The notes under the pieces were generated by a model. That model ran no database searches. It was not told the DNA's origin and saw nothing but the letters and a program-made list of their open reading frames with translations. A stretch of 9,202 nucleotides of DNA from Acidobacteriota bacterium (lineage in GTDB: Bacteria > Acidobacteriota > Holophagae > Thermotomaculales > Thermotomaculaceae). The stretch lies in NCBI GenBank assembly GCA_027038695.1, contig JALWHA010000221.1, positions 1 through 9,202 on the forward strand. Direction: 5' to 3'. Positions 6,648 to 9,202 of the stretch are shown here, piece by piece (the stretch's first letter is position 1; each line of letters opens with the position of its first letter). Position numbers and translations under genes: made by a program.

Positions 6648-7049
6648 ATGGAGAGTTTTTTATTTGCAAGGATTGGAGAAAAAAAGATTGCGATTAATAT
6701 TCAACAGATCCATTTTGTAATTAGAAATAACGGTATTGTAAAGATCCCCGAAATGCCAGATTGGATGGAAGGGGTGGTGACTTTCAGGGACAGGGTCATT
6801 ACGGTTGTTAACAATCAAAAAAAGTTAGGGGTAAAAAACGATAAAACCGAGAAAAAAAGAATTGTTCTTTGTGAAGTAAAAAGCGGGGTTTTTATAGGGT
6901 TAAATATTGACGAATACATTGGAATAAAAAAAGTAGACGAAAAAGATTTAAATAAATTAACTATAAAATTAAACAATGAAATTATTGCAATAATTGATTT
7001 AAAGAGTCTTTTAACTGAGGAAGAAATTGAACTTGCGGAAAAAATATAA
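6648..7049 (+). CDS. CheW-like domain protein
   Basis: The 133-residue protein is a single CheW domain, the SH3-like fold that links receptors to CheA-type kinases. The start ESFLFARIGEKKIAINI resembles the first strands of CheW. The motif IPEMPDWMEGVVTFRDRVITVV (33-54) matches the family's P-x-W-x-x-G-x-x-x-x-R-x-x-x-x-V/I core, and IVLCEVKSGVFIGLNID (72-88) the later strands. It is a little shorter than most CheW proteins (about 150-170). No cheA, receptor or flagellar gene is nearby, so the partner may be distant or non-chemotactic. The ATG at 6648 fits the family start; an upstream in-frame ATG at 6606 would put the start inside the terminator. There is no Shine-Dalgarno, in line with a leaderless message. 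The last 23 bp overlap the next gene. Confidence 0.85.
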   Translation: MESFLFARIGEKKIAINIQQIHFVIRNNGIVKIPEMPDWMEGVVTFRDRVITVVNNQKKLGVKNDKTEKKRIVLCEVKSGVFIGLNIDEYIGIKKVDEKDLNKLTIKLNNEIIAIIDLKSLLTEEEIELAEKI

Positions 7050-7764
7050 ATTTGTTGTTTTTTCTGACACTCACATCCCGGTTGAAGGCAATGAAACCGT
7101 GTTTGATAGATTTTTGGAAACACTTGAATACTCAGCACAATTTTCAGAAATTACGATTCTTTTAGGAGACGTTTTTGAAGTATGGAGTGGTGTCTCATAC
7201 TACAATCATAAAAGAGGACAAATCCTTCTTGAAAAAATCAAGGAGTTAAAAAAACAAAGTAAATTTGTTTTGGTTGAAGGAAACTGGGATTTTTTCCTGT
7301 GCAAAAAATTTTGGGAACATTTTAGTGTCTGTTCGGAAAAATATGCGGTTTTTAACGAGAATGGGATAAATTTCTTATTTACTCACGGCCATTTTTTCGG
7401 GGACTGGCAGACAAGGGTGTTGCATTTTATCCTTACAAACCCCATAAGTTACCTTGCATGGACAACAGGTTTGTTAAGAAAACTTGAAGTAAAGGTTGCT
7501 CAAAGGTTTTTGAATAAGGAAACAAACCCTTTGCCGAAAGAATACGACCTGTCCCTTGCGGCAAAAAAGTTAAAGAATAAGTTTAAAAAAAGTGATTTTA
7601 TGTTTTCAGGCCATTTTCATAAAGAAAAGAGAATAGAAAATGTGTTTTTTCTAAAAGACTATCAATCAAGCGGGATATTTTACGGAATTGCCGAGGAAAA
7701 TCTTGATACCCTGATTTTTGAAAACGGAAATTTTAAAGTTTTAAACTCACTTGCCTTACAATAA
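7027..7764 (+). CDS. Metallophosphoesterase, LpxH-like (UDP-2,3-diacylglucosamine hydrolase family)
   Basis: The 245-residue protein carries the calcineurin-type two-metal motifs in order: D14-T-H16 (FSDTHI), G47-D48 (LLGDVFEVW), G85-N86-W87-D88, T119-H120-G121-H122 and G195-H196-F197-H198. The sequence GDVFEVW and the GNxDFF setting are typical of LpxH, which hydrolyses UDP-2,3-diacylglucosamine to lipid X in lipid A synthesis; length agrees with that family (about 240). E. coli LpxH has GNRD where this has GNWD, so substrate is uncertain. No other lipid A gene is adjacent. Residues ~132-160 are hydrophobic then basic and may form the membrane-facing cap. The start is TTG at 7027: GAGG at 7017-7020 lies 6 bases before it, and no ATG or GTG fits before the D-x-H motif. 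It overlaps the cheW-like gene, implying coupled translation. Confidence 0.85.
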   Translation: MNLRKKYKFVVFSDTHIPVEGNETVFDRFLETLEYSAQFSEITILLGDVFEVWSGVSYYNHKRGQILLEKIKELKKQSKFVLVEGNWDFFLCKKFWEHFSVCSEKYAVFNENGINFLFTHGHFFGDWQTRVLHFILTNPISYLAWTTGLLRKLEVKVAQRFLNKETNPLPKEYDLSLAAKKLKNKFKKSDFMFSGHFHKEKRIENVFFLKDYQSSGIFYGIAEENLDTLIFENGNFKVLNSLALQ

Positions 7765-7788
7765 AAAAAGCCGGGGATCCCCGGCCTT
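7765..7788 (-). terminator. GC-rich palindromic terminator between convergent genes
   Basis: A perfect 16-bp palindrome with GATC at its centre (7770-7785, GCCGGG...CCCGGC arms) lies between the stops of the metallophosphoesterase and aldolase genes. On the minus strand it is followed by seven T (the A run 7763-7769 on the plus strand), making a strong intrinsic terminator for the aldolase. On the plus strand the following bases (CTTAAATAATG) give only a weak T tract, but the stem may still end the plus-strand transcript. Confidence 0.85.
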
Positions 7789-7806
7789 AAATAATGCTTG
7801 TTTACT

Positions 7807-8865
7807 TTATGCCAATGTAACTTCTTTGTCCAAGAAAACATCCTGAATAGCGTTGAGAAGTTTTACTCCCTCATCCATAGGTTTCTGGAACGCCTTTCTT
7901 CCCGAAATAAGCCCCATTCCGCCTGCTCTCTTGTTTATGACGGCGGTTTTAACAGCCTGCGCAAGATCGTTTTCTCCTGAAGGGCCGCCTGAATTTATAA
8001 GCCCTATTCTTCCCATATAGCATCCTGCGACCTGATACCTTGTTAAATCAATCGGGTGGTCGCTTGTAAGTTTTTCATATACAAGTTTGTTTGTTTTTGC
8101 AAAATTAATAGCGGTGAATCCTCCGTTGTTTTCAGCCTGTTTCTGTTTAACAATGTCCGCCTCAATGGTAACCCCTAAATGGTTTGCCTGGTTTGTTAAG
8201 TCTGCTGCAACATGGTAATCTTTTCCATCTTTTTTGAAAGCGGGGTTTCTTAAATAGCACCATAAGATAGTAGCCATGCCTAAAGAATGCGCATACTCAA
8301 AAGCCCTTGAGATCTCCTGAATCTGCCTTGAAGATTCCGGGGAACCGAAATAGATTGTTGCGCCGACAGCCGCACAACCCATATCAAAAGCCTGGTCAAT
8401 AGATGCAAACAAGATCTGGTCATACTTGTTTGGATAAGTCAAAAGTTCATTGTGGTTTATTTTAAGGACAAAAGGAATTTTATGGGTGTACTTTCTTGCA
8501 ACAGAGCCTAAAACCCCCAAAGTGGTCGCTACTGCATTGCACCCGCCTTCAATGGCAAGTTTAATAATATTCTCAGGGTCAAAGTAGATCGGGTTGGGAG
8601 CAAATGACGACCCTGCGGTATGCTCAATTCCCTGGTCAACCGGTAGTATTGAAAGGTAGCCTGTTCCCGCAAGCCTTCCCGTATTGTAAAGCCTCTGTAA
8701 ATTTACAAGAACCGAAGGTTTTCTGTCACTTTGTACAAAAATTCTGTCAACATAATCGGGACCGGGAGCGTGAATCATCTCTTTCGGGATTGTTTTGCAC
8801 TTATGCTCCAACAGATTTTGAGCCTCCTTTTCCCCTAAAATCTTTTCATAATCAATTAATGTCAT
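7807..8865 (-). CDS. fbaB: Class I fructose-bisphosphate aldolase, DhnA/FbaB type
   Basis: This enzyme cleaves fructose 1,6-bisphosphate to dihydroxyacetone phosphate and glyceraldehyde 3-phosphate (and the reverse) through a lysine Schiff base, in the cytoplasm. At 352 residues it matches E. coli FbaB (about 350) in length and layout. Visible motifs are LPVDQGIEHTAG (74-85) at the start of the barrel, FVLKINHNELL (132-142), GATIYFGS (168-175), EADIVKQK (235-242) with K240 as probable Schiff-base lysine, and the phosphate-binding NSGGPSGEND (291-300) and GGMGLISGRKAFQKP (315-329). The ATG (complement of 8863-8865) lies five bases after AGGGGG(T) on the minus strand. It is monocistronic, with its own promoter and terminator. 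The archaeal-type class is common in many bacteria, so it does not point to recent transfer. Confidence 0.93.
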   Translation of the reverse strand: MTLIDYEKILGEKEAQNLLEHKCKTIPKEMIHAPGPDYVDRIFVQSDRKPSVLVNLQRLYNTGRLAGTGYLSILPVDQGIEHTAGSSFAPNPIYFDPENIIKLAIEGGCNAVATTLGVLGSVARKYTHKIPFVLKINHNELLTYPNKYDQILFASIDQAFDMGCAAVGATIYFGSPESSRQIQEISRAFEYAHSLGMATILWCYLRNPAFKKDGKDYHVAADLTNQANHLGVTIEADIVKQKQAENNGGFTAINFAKTNKLVYEKLTSDHPIDLTRYQVAGCYMGRIGLINSGGPSGENDLAQAVKTAVINKRAGGMGLISGRKAFQKPMDEGVKLLNAIQDVFLDKEVTLA

Positions 8866-8902
8866 CTTTACCCCCTAAAAGAAATTTAAAACCTATATGG
8901 AA

Positions 8903-8931
8903 ATTGTAATTTATTTTATTTTTAAACGCAA
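8903..8931 (-). promoter_or_regulatory. Probable sigma-70-type promoter of the aldolase gene
   Basis: On the minus strand TTGCGT (8931-8926) and TACAAT (8908-8903) are separated by exactly 17 bases, matching the -35 (first three bases) and -10 (five of six) consensus. The predicted start is near 8896, leaving a leader of about 30 nt that includes the AGGGGG ribosome-binding site. Confidence 0.55.
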
Positions 8932-8960
8932 TAAAATAAAAGTGGTGAAAAGGAGGGGTT

Positions 8961-9202
8961 ATGAGAGTTTTTGTTACTAAAAAAATTCCTGAAAACGGAA
9001 TAAATTATTTAAGGGAAAAGGGTTTTCAGGTTGATGTGAGAGATGGAAAAGGGATTATACCGGAAGATCGGTTAATTGAGGCTTTAAAGCATTATGATGC
9101 AGTTATTTCAATGCTTTCAGATAATCTGTCTAAAGAGATTTTAGACTACGCCGAGAACGTAAGAGTAATAGCCAACTATGCGGTTGGCTACAACAATATA
9201 GA
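8961..9202 (+). CDS. D-2-hydroxyacid dehydrogenase (glyoxylate/hydroxypyruvate reductase or phosphoglycerate dehydrogenase type), N-terminal part
   Basis: The gene runs off the right edge; 80 complete codons are visible. The start MRVFVTKKIPENGINYLREKG and the segment IANYAVGYNNI (from residue ~70) are characteristic of the NAD(P)-dependent D-2-hydroxyacid dehydrogenases, whose substrate-binding domain begins this way; the ANYAVGYNNID motif is closest to glyoxylate reductase/glycerate dehydrogenase (GyaR-like). The NAD-binding Rossmann domain and catalytic R/E/H lie beyond the window, so the substrate cannot be fixed. The ATG has a strong AGGAGG (8951-8956) just before it. The gene diverges from the aldolase across a 95-bp gap; a plus-strand -10 could be TAAAAT at 8932-8937 but no -35 is clear. 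Confidence 0.85.
   Translation, partial: MRVFVTKKIPENGINYLREKGFQVDVRDGKGIIPEDRLIEALKHYDAVISMLSDNLSKEILDYAENVRVIANYAVGYNNI

Noticed and set aside
3294..7785. Repeated GGATCC-type palindromes (e.g. 3296, 3881, 7775)
   Set aside because: They are isolated six-base matches in different contexts; only the last is part of a longer structure, already called as a terminator.
8604..8909. Plus-strand open frame of 101 codons antisense to the aldolase start
   Set aside because: It covers conserved aldolase sequence and the aldolase ribosome-binding site, and the peptide looks like noise.

Overview
The window is about 9.2 kb of low-GC bacterial DNA (roughly mid-30s % GC by eye), densely coding, with short intergenic gaps. 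The protein set fits a Gram-negative bacterium: a periplasmic HtrA/Deg protease, a secreted transglutaminase-fold protein, an NtrC/NtrX-class sigma-54 activator, an LpxH-like metallophosphoesterase and a DhnA/FbaB-type class I aldolase. The phylum cannot be fixed from sequence alone. Acidobacteriota-like or another deep-branching Gram-negative lineage is a guess. All genes look chromosomal. No transposase, phage gene, tRNA, rRNA or CRISPR array was seen.

Left edge (1-910). A minus-strand dnaA is cut short: domains I-II and the Walker A part of the AAA+ domain are present, but homology stops at about residue 195 and a stop follows seven codons later. The first ~80 bases are visibly GC-richer than everything else and read as the C-terminal tail of an unrelated plus-strand gene. 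This is either a real rearrangement junction or a chimeric contig end. Between dnaA and the next gene lie degenerate DnaA-box-like 9-mers and a very AT-rich tract, an oriC-like arrangement.

Envelope operon (911-5486). Three plus-strand genes overlap: htrA-type protease, secreted transglutaminase-like protein (4-bp ATGA overlap) and an orphan sigma-54-dependent response regulator (19-bp overlap). They look co-translated and suggest an envelope-quality or stress module, with no histidine kinase in view.

Middle (5487-6633). A gene encoding a GYF_2-AIM24 fusion protein has its own promoter: an almost perfect FNR/CRP-family box centred about 41 bp upstream of the predicted start, a perfect extended -10 and a strong Shine-Dalgarno. 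It ends in an intrinsic terminator.

Right part (6634-9202). A small CheW-domain protein, apparently made from a leaderless mRNA, overlaps an LpxH-like metallophosphoesterase that starts at TTG. A GC-rich palindrome then separates these from a convergent class I fructose-bisphosphate aldolase on the minus strand. Divergent from the aldolase, the window ends inside a D-2-hydroxyacid dehydrogenase gene.

Most genes belong to known families. The points most worth checking are the dnaA break, the FNR-type promoter, the leaderless cheW-like gene and the protease/transglutaminase/regulator operon.
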